From Peptococcaceae bacterium (GTDB lineage Bacteria; Bacillota; Dehalobacteriia; UBA7702), in the NCBI GenBank assembly GCA_019415505.1, contig DXZC01000012.1, positions 1 through 23,992 on the forward strand: a DNA stretch of 23,992 bases, read 5' to 3'. The number at the start of each line of letters is the position of its first letter. Within the stretch, counting starts at the first letter, position 1. The position numbers and the translations under genes were made by a program. The notes beneath the pieces were generated by a model, which was not told where the DNA came from, made no database searches, and worked only from the letters and a program-made list of their open reading frames with translations. This document shows, in pieces, positions 5,471 through 13,500 of this stretch.

Positions 5471-7240
5471 CTATAATTCCCGTAATTCCTTCTGAATTTT
5501 GTCAAATTTCCGCAAAAGTCGTTCTTCTTCGTGGTAATCCGCCGCCTTTTCCGCTGCCGCCAATTCAGCGTCAACTTGCTTTAGCTCTTTTGCCAAGGTG
5601 TCCTGACGTACCCTGCGGCGGCTGTCAAGAAACATCGTCTCGTTATGGGCGGCCATGAGCGGGGAGTCGTCGAGGGCCAGGCGCAGAATCAGGGGGCGCA
5701 GGTCCTCGGAGGCTAAGTCCGGCAAATCCCGGAATTCCCAGGTATAATCGGCGTAATTATCTTTAATTAATTTTATTATGGCAATATGTCCCTCCTTATC
5801 CAGGAAGGACCAGCCTTCGTTAGCTTCAATATCATCAAATACTTGCTTGCTCTCTATAGCGGTGCGGAGCAAATATTCTTTAGCTGCTGTTAAGCCCTTG
5901 TCCTCCTGGGGGGATAGGGCCAGCCCCCGACCTAAATCGCTGCGGCCCTGGGCGGCGCGGCGCTGGATATCCAAATGCAGCAGGTTTTCATCAATGGCGA
6001 ACTTTTCCGCGATCTGATGTATGTATTCGCCGCGTTCCACATTATCTTTTAAGGACATAAGGGAGGGGCCCAATTCCGCCACAGCATCGGCCTTGCCTTC
6101 GGCGGTGCTTATGTCGTGGCTTTCCCCGGCGACCTCTATTTTATAGGCCATATAGGGCAGGGCCTGGGCCTTCATTTCCTCCCAGGCTTCAAGGCCCCGT
6201 TTGTGAAAGACGTCGTCCGGGTCTAAACCCGGCGGCAGGGCCATAACATAAACCCGAAAGCCCTGTTTTATCAGTATATCCATATTTTTCAGGGCCGCCT
6301 TTTTCCCCGCGTTATCGCTGTCATAGGCCAGATAAATTTTGTGGCAATACTGCCAGATAGTCTTGGACTGATCCGGGGTTAAGGCTGTGCCCTGGGGGGC
6401 TATGGCGTTTTCCACGCCAAACTGGTGGGCGCTGATTACGTCCAGATTACCCTCCATGAGTATGGCCTCACCCAGAGAACGCATGACCGGAGCGGCATGG
6501 TTTAAAGCATATAAGGTCTTACCTTTATGATAGAGGGCTGTGCCCTCGGTATTAACATATTTGGCCAAATCGCCGGCATCAATCAGACGCCCCACAAAGG
6601 CTATGGCATTGCCCTTAGCATCCCAAATGGGAAACATCAGGCGGTGGCGAAAGCGGTCAAACAGCCGGCCGTTCTCAGATTTGGATATTACTCCGGCTTT
6701 GAGCATATCCAAGTCGTTGATACCCTGTTTTTTGAGGTATTTTTTTAAACCATCCCAGCTCTCCGGGGCATAACCCAGGGCGAACTTTTGAATCATTGCC
6801 GGGGCGATTCCCCGGCTTTCCAGGTAGCTGGTACAGGCCGGGCTTTTAGCCAGCTCTTGCTGAAAGAACTCTATAGCCTTTTCATTGACCTCAATGAGGC
6901 GGCGGCGTTCGCTATAATATTTTTTTTGGGCGGGGGACATTTCTTCCTCCGGCACTGAGATACCGGCCCGTTCCCCTAATTTACGCACAGCTTCGGGAAA
7001 GGAGAGATTCTCGTATTCCATGACAAAGCTGATGACGTTGCCCCCCTTATGGCAACCAAAGCAATAATACATCTGCTTATCGCCGGAGACGGAAAAGGAC
7101 GGGGTGTCCTCCAGATGAAAGGGGCACAAGCCCCAATAGTTCCGGCCCTTTTTGTTTAGGGGCAAATATGATTCTATGAGGTTGACAATATCGGTTCTGT
7201 CCTTAATATCATCAACTATATCCTTGGGTATCATTGCCAT
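5471..7240 (-). CDS. dnaG: DNA primase
   Basis: The 589-residue enzyme makes RNA primers for DNA replication. Domains in order: an N-terminal CHC2-type zinc finger with C39, H42, C60 and C63 (CPFH and CFGC); the catalytic core with YYSERRRLIEVNEKAIEFF and GYAPESWDGL; RLMFPIWDAKGNAIAFVGR; the Toprim fold with LMEGNLDVISAHQFG (E263) and the metal-binding YDSDNAG (D307, D309); and a helical C-terminus that should bind DnaB helicase. Three starts are possible (GTG 7249, ATG 7240, ATG 7234). The ATG at 7240 fits the GGAG site best (8 nt), while the GTG overlaps it. It is cotranscribed with rpoD and separated from dgt by a repeat-rich gap. Confidence 0.97.
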   Translation of the reverse strand: MAMIPKDIVDDIKDRTDIVNLIESYLPLNKKGRNYWGLCPFHLEDTPSFSVSGDKQMYYCFGCHKGGNVISFVMEYENLSFPEAVRKLGERAGISVPEEEMSPAQKKYYSERRRLIEVNEKAIEFFQQELAKSPACTSYLESRGIAPAMIQKFALGYAPESWDGLKKYLKKQGINDLDMLKAGVISKSENGRLFDRFRHRLMFPIWDAKGNAIAFVGRLIDAGDLAKYVNTEGTALYHKGKTLYALNHAAPVMRSLGEAILMEGNLDVISAHQFGVENAIAPQGTALTPDQSKTIWQYCHKIYLAYDSDNAGKKAALKNMDILIKQGFRVYVMALPPGLDPDDVFHKRGLEAWEEMKAQALPYMAYKIEVAGESHDISTAEGKADAVAELGPSLMSLKDNVERGEYIHQIAEKFAIDENLLHLDIQRRAAQGRSDLGRGLALSPQEDKGLTAAKEYLLRTAIESKQVFDDIEANEGWSFLDKEGHIAIIKLIKDNYADYTWEFRDLPDLASEDLRPLILRLALDDSPLMAAHNETMFLDSRRRVRQDTLAKELKQVDAELAAAEKAADYHEEERLLRKFDKIQKELREL

Positions 7241-7353
7241 GATTTTCACTCCGTATTATCCACCAAAATTGGAAAAATATACATCTGACCTTGCAGACCA
7301 GGTTATATTCTTTAAGTTATGTTTTTTGTAGCGGCATCTGGGCAAGGGCTGTT

Positions 7354-7406
7354 AAGGCCCAAGGGCCTTTCTCCCCCGCTGCCCTTTGGTGTTTTTAATT
7401 AATTTT
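7354..7406 (+). other. GC-rich dyads and terminator-like hairpin
   Basis: A perfect palindrome AAGGCCC-AA-GGGCCTT spans 7354-7369. Overlapping it, CCAAGGGC (7359-7366) can pair with GCCCTTTGG (7381-7389, one extra T), followed by a T-rich tail (7390-7406) in the plus direction. No plus-strand gene lies upstream, so a terminator role for a protein-coding transcript is not obvious. The two structures exclude each other. Confidence 0.4.
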
Positions 7407-7562
7407 TTACATATTTTTTAGTTTTTAGCGTTTATTATCTATCTCCCACCTTGGAAAGGAACTGGCAAAGGTTAGCGCATAAAACCAAGAAGGTTATGGG
7501 AGAATTAAGCTTACAAGGACAAATAAAAGGTTTTTGTCTCCACGATTATTTTAAAAGGGCCT

Positions 7563-7810
7563 CACCGATTATTGGTTTTCACCACCAAGGGGTTTTACTA
7601 CATAAGGAGTTTTCATTACCAATGAGTTTTTGCCATTAACGAGTTTTGGTCACTCACGGTTTTTACCATTAACAAGTTTACATGGCCCACAGGTTTTATC
7701 ACTAAACCCTAACCCTATTTATCACTAAGCCATGTTTACCGCTAATCCCTTTACCGCTAATCCCTTTTCCACTAAGACCTTTACCGCTAGGCCCGTTTAC
7801 CATTTTTTTA
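7563..7810. repeat. Degenerate ~15-bp tandem repeat array
   Basis: About a dozen or more units of roughly 14-17 bp follow one another. The clearest are at 7738-7800, where CGCTAATCCCTTTAC-like units repeat four times (CGCTAATCCC, CGCTAATCCC, CACTAAGACC, CGCTAGGCCC, each followed by a T-rich GTTTA/TTTTC). Towards the left the units drift to CATTAACGAGTTTT and CACTCACGGTTTTT. The gradient of divergence suggests repeated slippage, with the dgt-proximal end youngest. No coding potential is seen. Confidence 0.7.
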
Positions 7811-7825
7811 CCCCAGAGATGTTGC

Positions 7826-8815
7826 TCACAGAAAACCCTTGGGAATATATAGGGCCTCAAAGCAATGGACCGCGTATTGGTCGGTCATACCGGCAATATA
7901 GTCTTTAGCTTGTATTTCCGGCGCTTCATGGGCTAAATAAGACGGCAGCTCCTCTAAATGAGCCACATAGTGGCTAAATAAGGCCCGCAGGATATTGGCG
8001 CTTTTTTCCTCCTCCGCCAGCACCACCGGGAGGCGGTAAAGGTGGGAGAAGAGAAATTCCCGCAGGCAACAGAGGGCCTCAAAGCCCTGGGTGGACATAC
8101 TCACGTCGTCCTTATGGCCGCTGGTTTGTATAACATCGGACACCATGGCATTGATGCGGCTGCCATGGGAGGAACCTAAAAAGCTATCAAATTCATGGGG
8201 CAAGTCCGCCTCCTGCAAGAGGCCGGAGCGCAGAGCGTCGTCAATATCGTGGTTCACATAGGCAATGCGGTCGGCTAAGGACACGACTTTCCCCTCCAGA
8301 GTAGCGGGATTACCCTTGCTGGTATGGTTTAAAATACCGTCCCGCACCTCGGCGGTAAGGTTGAGGCCCTGGCCCTCTTTTTCCAGAAAATCCACCAGGC
8401 GCAGACTTTGCTCATTGTGGAAAAAATGCCCCTGGGGCTGCAACATTTCATTGAGTACCCGTTCCCCGGCATGGCCAAAGGGGGTATGCCCCAAGTCGTG
8501 GCCCAGGGCTATAGCCTCGGTAAGGTCCTCATTGAGAAATAGCCCCCTGGCTATGGTGCGGGCTATTTGAGACACCTCCAGCGTATGGGTGAGACGGGTG
8601 CGAAAATGGTCCCCCCGGGCCGGCAAAAACACCTGGGTTTTATATTTCAGGCGGCGAAAGCCCTTGGAGTGAATTATTCTATCCCTATCCCGCTGGAAAT
8701 CCGTGCGGAAGGGGCAAGGCGCCATGGGTGCCGCCCGGCCCTGAGTGAACCGGCTTTTGGCCGCATAGGGCGAAAGCCACTGTTCTTCCCGGTTTTCTAA
8801 TTCCTCACGTATCAT
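7826..8815 (-). CDS. dgt: dGTP triphosphohydrolase-like HD protein
   Basis: The 329-residue protein belongs to the HD-domain deoxynucleoside triphosphate triphosphohydrolases, which split dNTPs into deoxynucleoside and triphosphate and so influence dNTP pools. The metal site is complete: H77 (RLTHTLEV), H106-D107 (GHDLGHTPFGH) and D182 (SLADRIAYVNHDIDDA). The N-terminal FRTDFQRDRDRIIHSKGFRRLKYKTQVF and a C-terminal helical part match the family. The length fits the short Firmicutes type rather than the roughly 500-residue E. coli Dgt. The ATG has a GGGGGGT site. dgt upstream of dnaG-rpoD is a common clostridial arrangement. Substrate preference cannot be read from sequence. Confidence 0.93.
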   Translation of the reverse strand: MIREELENREEQWLSPYAAKSRFTQGRAAPMAPCPFRTDFQRDRDRIIHSKGFRRLKYKTQVFLPARGDHFRTRLTHTLEVSQIARTIARGLFLNEDLTEAIALGHDLGHTPFGHAGERVLNEMLQPQGHFFHNEQSLRLVDFLEKEGQGLNLTAEVRDGILNHTSKGNPATLEGKVVSLADRIAYVNHDIDDALRSGLLQEADLPHEFDSFLGSSHGSRINAMVSDVIQTSGHKDDVSMSTQGFEALCCLREFLFSHLYRLPVVLAEEEKSANILRALFSHYVAHLEELPSYLAHEAPEIQAKDYIAGMTDQYAVHCFEALYIPKGFL

Positions 8816-8910
8816 GCCGCACCCCCCTAAAAAAAATTTATTTGTAAAGCTTCTTTAATATATACGTTACCTTGATAGTGGAATCCTGCCAAAAAATTTG
8901 TAAAAAGGGG

Positions 8911-8939
8911 TTGACATTTTCTGTTTCCCACTGTATTAT
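8911..8939 (+). promoter_or_regulatory. Sigma-A promoter of the GntR/ABC operon
   Basis: TTGACA (8911-8916), a 17-bp spacer and TATTAT (8934-8939) form a strong promoter 43 bases before the regulator gene. The -10 box lies inside the operator at 8933-8966. Confidence 0.88.
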
Positions 8940-8966
8940 TGTATTAGATGATTAATACAGTAATAC
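8933..8966 (+). promoter_or_regulatory. Four-half-site operator over the -10 box
   Basis: Two GTATTA half-sites (8933-8938, 8941-8946) are mirrored by two TAATAC half-sites (8953-8958, 8961-8966) around a 6-bp centre, with 2-bp gaps between half-sites on each side. The outer left half-site overlaps the -10 box, so a bound repressor should block RNA polymerase. The symmetry fits a dimeric GntR regulator, most simply the adjacent product acting on itself, possibly as two dimers. Confidence 0.8.
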
Positions 8967-8981
8967 AAGAAAGGAGCAATT

Positions 8982-9371
8982 ATGAGTGATTTCGATAATA
9001 AAACGCCCATTTATTTACAATTAATGGACGATATAAAAAAGCAAATACTCGCCGGTCAACTACAACCCGGTGAAAGGTTGGCCTCAGTGCGGGACATCGC
9101 CATGGCTAAGGGCGTAAACCCCAATACAGCCCAAAAGGCTTTAAGCCAGTTGGAAACTGAAAGCCTAATCACCACCAACCGCACCAGCGGCAGAACTGTG
9201 ACAGAGGACAAAACCCTGATAAAAAGTATGAGGGACGATTTTGCCAGAGGAGAAGTTTTGGATTTTCTCACAAAAATGACTTCCATTGGCTATACTGACC
9301 CGGAAATACTGATATATATTGAAAAGATACAGAAAGAGAGGGCAAACAATGAACAGCATCATTCAAGCTAA
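8982..9371 (+). CDS. GntR-family (YtrA-type) transcriptional regulator
   Basis: The 129-residue protein has an N-terminal winged helix-turn-helix (about 8-75) with the family signatures PIYLQLMDDIKKQILAG, LQPGERLASVRDIA and GVNPNTAQKALSQLE, then only a short helical C-terminal tail (about 76-125) instead of a ligand-binding domain. That size and tail define the YtrA subfamily, whose members usually repress a linked ABC transporter operon. An AAGGAG site lies 5 nt before the ATG. Its gene overlaps the ATPase gene by 23 bases, so the two are translationally linked. The operator at 8933-8966 is the likely binding site. The inducing signal is unknown. Confidence 0.93.
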   Translation: MSDFDNKTPIYLQLMDDIKKQILAGQLQPGERLASVRDIAMAKGVNPNTAQKALSQLETESLITTNRTSGRTVTEDKTLIKSMRDDFARGEVLDFLTKMTSIGYTDPEILIYIEKIQKERANNEQHHSS

Positions 9372-10047
9372 TAATTTAAGCAAGAGCTTTGGCTCGCTAC
9401 AGGCTTTGAACAATGTAAATTTCTCACTACAACCAGGTCGGATAGTCGGACTCCTCGGGCCCAACGGCAGCGGTAAAACAACCCTGTTAAAGATAATGAA
9501 CGGACTTTTAGAGCCCAGCGGCGGCGAAATACGCATTGGCGGCGAGTTACCTGGTATTGCCACTAAAAAAATAGTTTCCTATTTGCCGGAGCGCACCTAT
9601 TTGAACGATTGGATGAAGGTTCAGGACATTATAACCTTTTTCGACGATTTTTACGAGGATTTTGACCCCGCAAAGGCCCACGCCATGATGGATGATATGG
9701 ATATTGACAAAACCGCCCGGTTGAAAACCTTATCCAAGGGCACCAAAGAAAAGGTACAGCTAATTTTAGTAATGGCCCGTGCCGCCCAGCTTTATCTTTT
9801 AGACGAACCCATTGGCGGGGTGGACCCGGCAGCCCGGGATTACATACTCCGGACGATTCTCAACAAGTATAACCCAGAGGCTTGTATTATGATCTCTACT
9901 CATCTTATTACCGATGTGGAACAGATATTCGATGACATTATTTTCCTGAAAAAGGGCGAGGTAGTGTTAAATGATAATGTTGACGACATTAGGGACAGGG
10001 AAGGCAAAAGCATTGATATGCTGTTCAGGGAGGTATTCAAATGTTAG
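9349..10047 (+). CDS. ABC transporter ATP-binding protein (YtrB-like)
   Basis: The 232-residue ATPase has Walker A GPNGSGKT (37-44), signature LSKGTKEK (128-135), Walker B LYLLDEP with catalytic E153, D-loop GGVDPAARD and switch histidine H185 (STHLITDVE). The place of the Q-loop reads SYLPERTYL, with no glutamine at the usual spot, as in several regulator-linked exporters of this type. The ATG at 9349 is chosen because MNSIIQANNLSKSFG starts the ABC fold. The frame is open ten codons upstream. The gene overlaps both the regulator and the permease (7 bases) genes. It should energise the permease at 10041. The substrate is unknown; cell-wall-active peptides and stress molecules are the usual guess for this family. 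Confidence 0.92.
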   Translation: MNSIIQANNLSKSFGSLQALNNVNFSLQPGRIVGLLGPNGSGKTTLLKIMNGLLEPSGGEIRIGGELPGIATKKIVSYLPERTYLNDWMKVQDIITFFDDFYEDFDPAKAHAMMDDMDIDKTARLKTLSKGTKEKVQLILVMARAAQLYLLDEPIGGVDPAARDYILRTILNKYNPEACIMISTHLITDVEQIFDDIIFLKKGEVVLNDNVDDIRDREGKSIDMLFREVFKC

Positions 10048-10796
10048 GAAAGTTATTAAAATATGAATTTAAGGCCACGGGGCGGATTTTATTGCCCCTC
10101 TACGGCCTGATGATTATAACAGCCTTAATCGCAGGCTTAACCTTGGGACCTGACGCGGGAACGGTTTCCGCCATTATCACCATGATTTTCGTGGGCATAG
10201 CTGTGGCCTCTATGGTCATGACTTTAATAATTACTATTCAGCGGTTCAGCAACAATCTTCTGACTGACGAAGGCTATCTCATGTTTACTCTGCCGGTCAG
10301 CACCGCAAACCTCATTATCTCCAAGCTGATAGCGGCGGTATGCTGGTTTATAGTGGGAACCTTAGCTGGTTTTGTCAGCGGCTTAGCCATTTCAGTCCGA
10401 GCCATTGACTGGCTGCAAATAGGCGACTTCTTCCAGGCTTTAGGCCATATGTTTAATTTGATAACCGCCGGGGACGTACTCTTGATGCTGGAATTAATAC
10501 TCTGCGTCATTGTCTCATACGGCGTCTTCGTCCTGGCCATTTACTTATCCCTTTCCATCGGCCAGCTACCCTTTGCGGGCAAGCACAGAAAGGGCGCCAG
10601 CCTCCTGGCTTTCTTCGGAATTTACATCATCTATATGGTGGTCTCGGCAATATTGGGCAATATCTTTGACGGCGTACATTTGCAATTACCCGATACAGCG
10701 CTCTTCGGTTTAGCTCTCCTGGTGGAAATTGTCGTAGCGGGACTGCTATTCTTTGCCACTCACTTCATTTTAGATAAGCACTTGAACTTGGAATAA
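10041..10796 (+). CDS. ABC transporter permease, six-span
   Basis: The 251-residue membrane protein starts LGKLLKYEFKATGRILLPLYG, a typical ABC-2-type permease N-terminus with an amphipathic segment before the first helix. Six hydrophobic spans are visible at about 12-35, 42-64, 93-118, 145-173, 185-208 and 218-243, with a short basic loop (GKHRKGA) between spans four and five. I do not recognise a closer family. The start codon overlaps the stop of the ATPase gene (ATGTTAG), which implies translational coupling and an obligate partnership. An intrinsic terminator follows 80 bases later, closing the three-gene operon. Confidence 0.88.
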   Translation: MLGKLLKYEFKATGRILLPLYGLMIITALIAGLTLGPDAGTVSAIITMIFVGIAVASMVMTLIITIQRFSNNLLTDEGYLMFTLPVSTANLIISKLIAAVCWFIVGTLAGFVSGLAISVRAIDWLQIGDFFQALGHMFNLITAGDVLLMLELILCVIVSYGVFVLAIYLSLSIGQLPFAGKHRKGASLLAFFGIYIIYMVVSAILGNIFDGVHLQLPDTALFGLALLVEIVVAGLLFFATHFILDKHLNLE

Positions 10797-10876
10797 CCAG
10801 GGCGCAACAATTCCTCCCAGCCTGAAACGGCTGCGGGTTTAGATATATTAAAATACTCACAAACCTTCTTATCCAA

Positions 10877-10915
10877 CCAAGGGGGAGCCGGCAAGGCTCC
10901 CCCTTGGCTTTTTAT
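10877..10915 (+). terminator. Strong intrinsic terminator after the ABC operon
   Basis: A perfect 13-bp stem (10877-10889 with 10895-10907, CCAAGGGGGAGCC and its complement) with a 5-nt loop is followed by CTTTTTATT. Confidence 0.93.
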
Positions 10916-10926
10916 TGCGGCTAAAC

Positions 10927-11100
10927 TGGGCGATTGCTGGAAGTCTGGGAATATTTTAAATGACGATTTCTGGAAGTCCGGGAATATTTTTTAAATGGCG
11001 ATTGCTGAAAGTCCGGAAACATCTCTTAAATAGCGATAGCTGAGAGGCTGGGAACATCTCTTAAATGGCGATTGCTGAGAGGCTGGGAGAAAGACTCAAA
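10927..11100. repeat. Five tandem copies of a 35-bp repeat
   Basis: The units are 10927-10960 (34 bp), 10961-10995, 10996-11030, 11031-11065 and 11066-11100. Each starts TGGCGATTGCTG or a variant and ends in a TTAAA/TCAAA. Units 1-2 share GGAAGTCTGGGAATATTTT-like middles, while units 4-5 share GAGAGGCTGGGA, and unit 3 is intermediate. There are no spacers, so this is a tandem repeat and not a CRISPR. 35 is not divisible by 3, so translation through it would shift frame at each unit. Confidence 0.9.
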
Positions 11101-11453
11101 TTTGGGAAAAATCCCCCAGCGGATTCACGGTAAACATAGAGAGTCGCACATGGCAGTTTTTACCTGTTATTAACCTACTCTGGCGGCTGTTAGCCCAACA
11201 AAGGCTCCCTTTTATCTTGCCCCCGGTTAATCTAACTAACCTAAACCGCGGCTTTGACTCAGGCCGTAATTGACCAAAGCGGGAGCTTAGCGCCGGAAAA
11301 GCCCTTAACAGGCGTGAGTAAAACCGGCTTTAGGACGTGGGTCCAGGGTCAAAAATATTTTTACCCAGCCAGTCAGCCCCTAACCCCCGTTGGTTGGCAG
11401 GGTTATTTATTTTGCGCAATTTTTCTCAAAGCGGTTAAGATTTTTTCGTAACT
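11101..11453. other. Gene-free region before uvrB
   Basis: No convincing gene is present; the plus-strand frame at 11254-11451 has no ribosome site and unlikely composition. Weak internal echoes are visible: CCGCGGCTTTGAC near 11247 and ACCGGCTTTAGG near 11323, and an imperfect CCCAGCCA/TGGCAGGG stem (about 11364-11402) before an AT-rich stretch. No clear LexA-type operator (GAAC-N4-GTTC) was found near the uvrB promoter. Confidence 0.6.
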
Positions 11454-11459
11454 TTGTGG

Positions 11460-11465
11460 TATAAT
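11460..11465 (+). promoter_or_regulatory. Extended -10 promoter of uvrB
   Basis: A perfect TATAAT is preceded by TGG (extended -10). The -35 is poor: TTAAGA at 11435-11440 would need a 19-bp spacer. It lies 34 bases before the uvrB start and probably drives the uvr cluster. Confidence 0.65.
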
Positions 11466-11498
11466 AAGAACAAATATTTAGGAAAAGGTGTACCGCGC

Positions 11499-13481
11499 AT
11501 GGATAGATTTGAATTAGTAGCACCATACAGCCCGGCCGGCGGTCAGCCTCAAGCCATAGACGGACTGCTTCGTACCATTAACCACGGCGAACGGGACCAG
11601 ATACTATTAGGCGTAACCGGTTCCGGTAAAACCTTCACTATGGCCAATGTAATTGCCCAAATGAACCGCCCAACCTTGATAATTGCCCACAATAAGACCT
11701 TGGCCGCCCAGCTCTGCGGCGAGTTTAAGGAATTTTTTCCCCACAATGCGGTGGAATATTTTGTTTCCTACTACGATTACTACCAGCCTGAAGCCTATGT
11801 GCCCAGGACTGATACCTATATTGAGAAGGACGCTTCCATTAATGATGAAATAGAAAAGCTGCGCCACGCCGCTACTGCCGCCCTTTTTGAGCGGCGGGAC
11901 GTTATTATTGTGGCCAGCGTTTCCGCAATTTACGGTTTAGGTGACCCCGAGGATTACAGCACCATGGCCGTAAGCCTCTGGGAGGGTCAGGAAATAGACC
12001 GGGAAGCAATTATTAAAAAACTGGTGACAATGCAGTACAACCGCAACAATATGGACTTAAAACGCAGCGAATTCCGGGTGCGGGGCGATGTTATTGAAAT
12101 ATTTCCCACCTCCTATTCGGACAGGCTAATCCGGGTGGAGCTGTTTGGCGACGAGATTGAACGCATCAGCGAGACTGATATTGTCACCGGCGAGGTTTTA
12201 CAAAACCTCCGCCATGTTATGGTGTTCCCAGCCTCCCACTATGTTACCGAGGAGGCTAAATTGCAGCGAGCGATTGTCACCATAGAGGACGAGCTGGCGG
12301 AGCGGTTAAAGTTCCTGCGGGACAAGGGTATGCTGTTGGAGGCCCAAAGGCTGGAACAGCGCACCAATTTTGACTTAGAAATGATGCAGGAGGTAGGCTA
12401 TTGCCAGGGCATTGAAAACTACTCCCGGCATTTAACCGGCCGCAAGGTGGGAGAGGCCCCCTATACCCTGATGGACTTTTTCCCCAAGGATTACCTCTTG
12501 TTTATTGATGAAAGCCATGTTACCATACCCCAGATTGGCGGTATGTACAAAGGGGATAAGGCCAGGAAGGAAACGCTGATTGATTACGGCTTCCGCCTGC
12601 CCTCAGCCCTGGATAACCGACCCCTGAAATTTAACGAGTTTGAGGGCAAGGTTAACCAAATTATCTATGTGTCCGCCACGCCGGGGAATTATGAGTTGGA
12701 TAAGGGCGCGCCCATTGTGGAACAGGTTATCCGCCCCACCGGGCTTTTGGACCCCAAAATCGAGGTGCGGCCCATTAAGGGACAAATCGACGATTTACTC
12801 AACGAAATTAACGCCCGCATTGCCAAAAACGAGCGGGTTTTGGTGACCACCTTAACCAAGCGCATGGCCGAAGATTTAACTAAATACCTGAAAGAAGCGG
12901 GAATTAAGGTGAATTACCTGCATTACGATGTAAAGACCCTGGAACGCACTGAGATTATTCGCAATTTACGCCTGGGCACCTATGATGTTCTGGTGGGCAT
13001 TAACCTCTTGCGAGAGGGCTTGGATATTCCCGAAGTCTCCTTAGTCGCTATTTTAGACGCGGATAAGGAAGGCTTCCTCCGGGCGGAGCGCTCCCTAATT
13101 CAGACCATTGGCCGGGCGGCCCGCAATGCCGGCGGACTCGTCATTATGTACGCTGATAAAATCACCGATTCCATGGCCAGGGCCATCAGCGAAACCGAGC
13201 GCCGCCGGGGGATTCAAAGCCAGTACAACCAGGAAAACGGCATAGTGCCCACCACCATTATCAAGGACATTCGGGAAACCTTGGCCATATCCTACGCGGA
13301 AAAGGACGAAAAGGCCAACTTGTCCGACCTGGTGAAAAACAAGAAAAAACGGGAAAAGGTCATAGCCTCTTTGGAAAAGGAAATGAAACAAGCCGCCAAA
13401 AAGCTGGACTTTGAAAAAGCCGCGGAATTGCGGGATATGATTATGGAGCTCCGAGCCCAAGGCCGGGGCGAAAAAAAATAA
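11499..13481 (+). CDS. uvrB: Excinuclease ABC subunit B
   Basis: The 660-residue helicase-like protein verifies DNA damage handed over by UvrA and loads UvrC. It shows Walker A GVTGSGKT (38-45), the beta-hairpin region YYDYYQPEAYVP (about 92-103), the DESH helicase motif (about 340), the C-terminal helicase motifs VLVTTLTKRMAEDLTKYL, GINLLREGLDIPEVSLVAILDADKEGFLR and QTIGRAARN, and a C-terminal UVR domain (about 620-655, KEMKQAAKKLDFEKAAELRD) for UvrC binding. The ATG at 11499 gives the usual MDRFELVAPYSPAGGQP start with an AAGGTG site. The frame is open 15 codons upstream. It is first in uvrB-uvrA-uvrC. Confidence 0.98.
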   Translation: MDRFELVAPYSPAGGQPQAIDGLLRTINHGERDQILLGVTGSGKTFTMANVIAQMNRPTLIIAHNKTLAAQLCGEFKEFFPHNAVEYFVSYYDYYQPEAYVPRTDTYIEKDASINDEIEKLRHAATAALFERRDVIIVASVSAIYGLGDPEDYSTMAVSLWEGQEIDREAIIKKLVTMQYNRNNMDLKRSEFRVRGDVIEIFPTSYSDRLIRVELFGDEIERISETDIVTGEVLQNLRHVMVFPASHYVTEEAKLQRAIVTIEDELAERLKFLRDKGMLLEAQRLEQRTNFDLEMMQEVGYCQGIENYSRHLTGRKVGEAPYTLMDFFPKDYLLFIDESHVTIPQIGGMYKGDKARKETLIDYGFRLPSALDNRPLKFNEFEGKVNQIIYVSATPGNYELDKGAPIVEQVIRPTGLLDPKIEVRPIKGQIDDLLNEINARIAKNERVLVTTLTKRMAEDLTKYLKEAGIKVNYLHYDVKTLERTEIIRNLRLGTYDVLVGINLLREGLDIPEVSLVAILDADKEGFLRAERSLIQTIGRAARNAGGLVIMYADKITDSMARAISETERRRGIQSQYNQENGIVPTTIIKDIRETLAISYAEKDEKANLSDLVKNKKKREKVIASLEKEMKQAAKKLDFEKAAELRDMIMELRAQGRGEKK

Positions 13482-13500
13482 GAGTTTAAGGGACAGAGAA

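Larger units (their letters stand above)
7241..7825. other. Gene-free gap between dgt and dnaG
   Basis: Nothing convincingly coding is present: the only open frame (plus strand, 7451-7639) has low-complexity composition and no ribosome site. The gap contains the tandem repeat array at 7563-7810 and the GC-rich dyads at 7354-7389. No good promoter for dnaG stands out. A T-rich, purely plus-oriented terminator-like hairpin lies at 7359-7406. Confidence 0.7.

Noticed and set aside
7451..7639. Plus-strand frame in the dgt-dnaG gap
   Set aside because: Low-complexity translation of the tandem repeat region, with no start signals.
7700..7720. CCCTAACCCTA, telomere-like
   Set aside because: A single chance overlap of degenerate 15-bp units; there is no run of telomeric repeats.
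10927..11100. CRISPR array
   Set aside because: Repeat units abut with no unique spacers and no cas genes are present.
11101..11498. SOS/LexA operator before uvrB
   Set aside because: No GAAC-N4-GTTC-like palindrome was found by eye.
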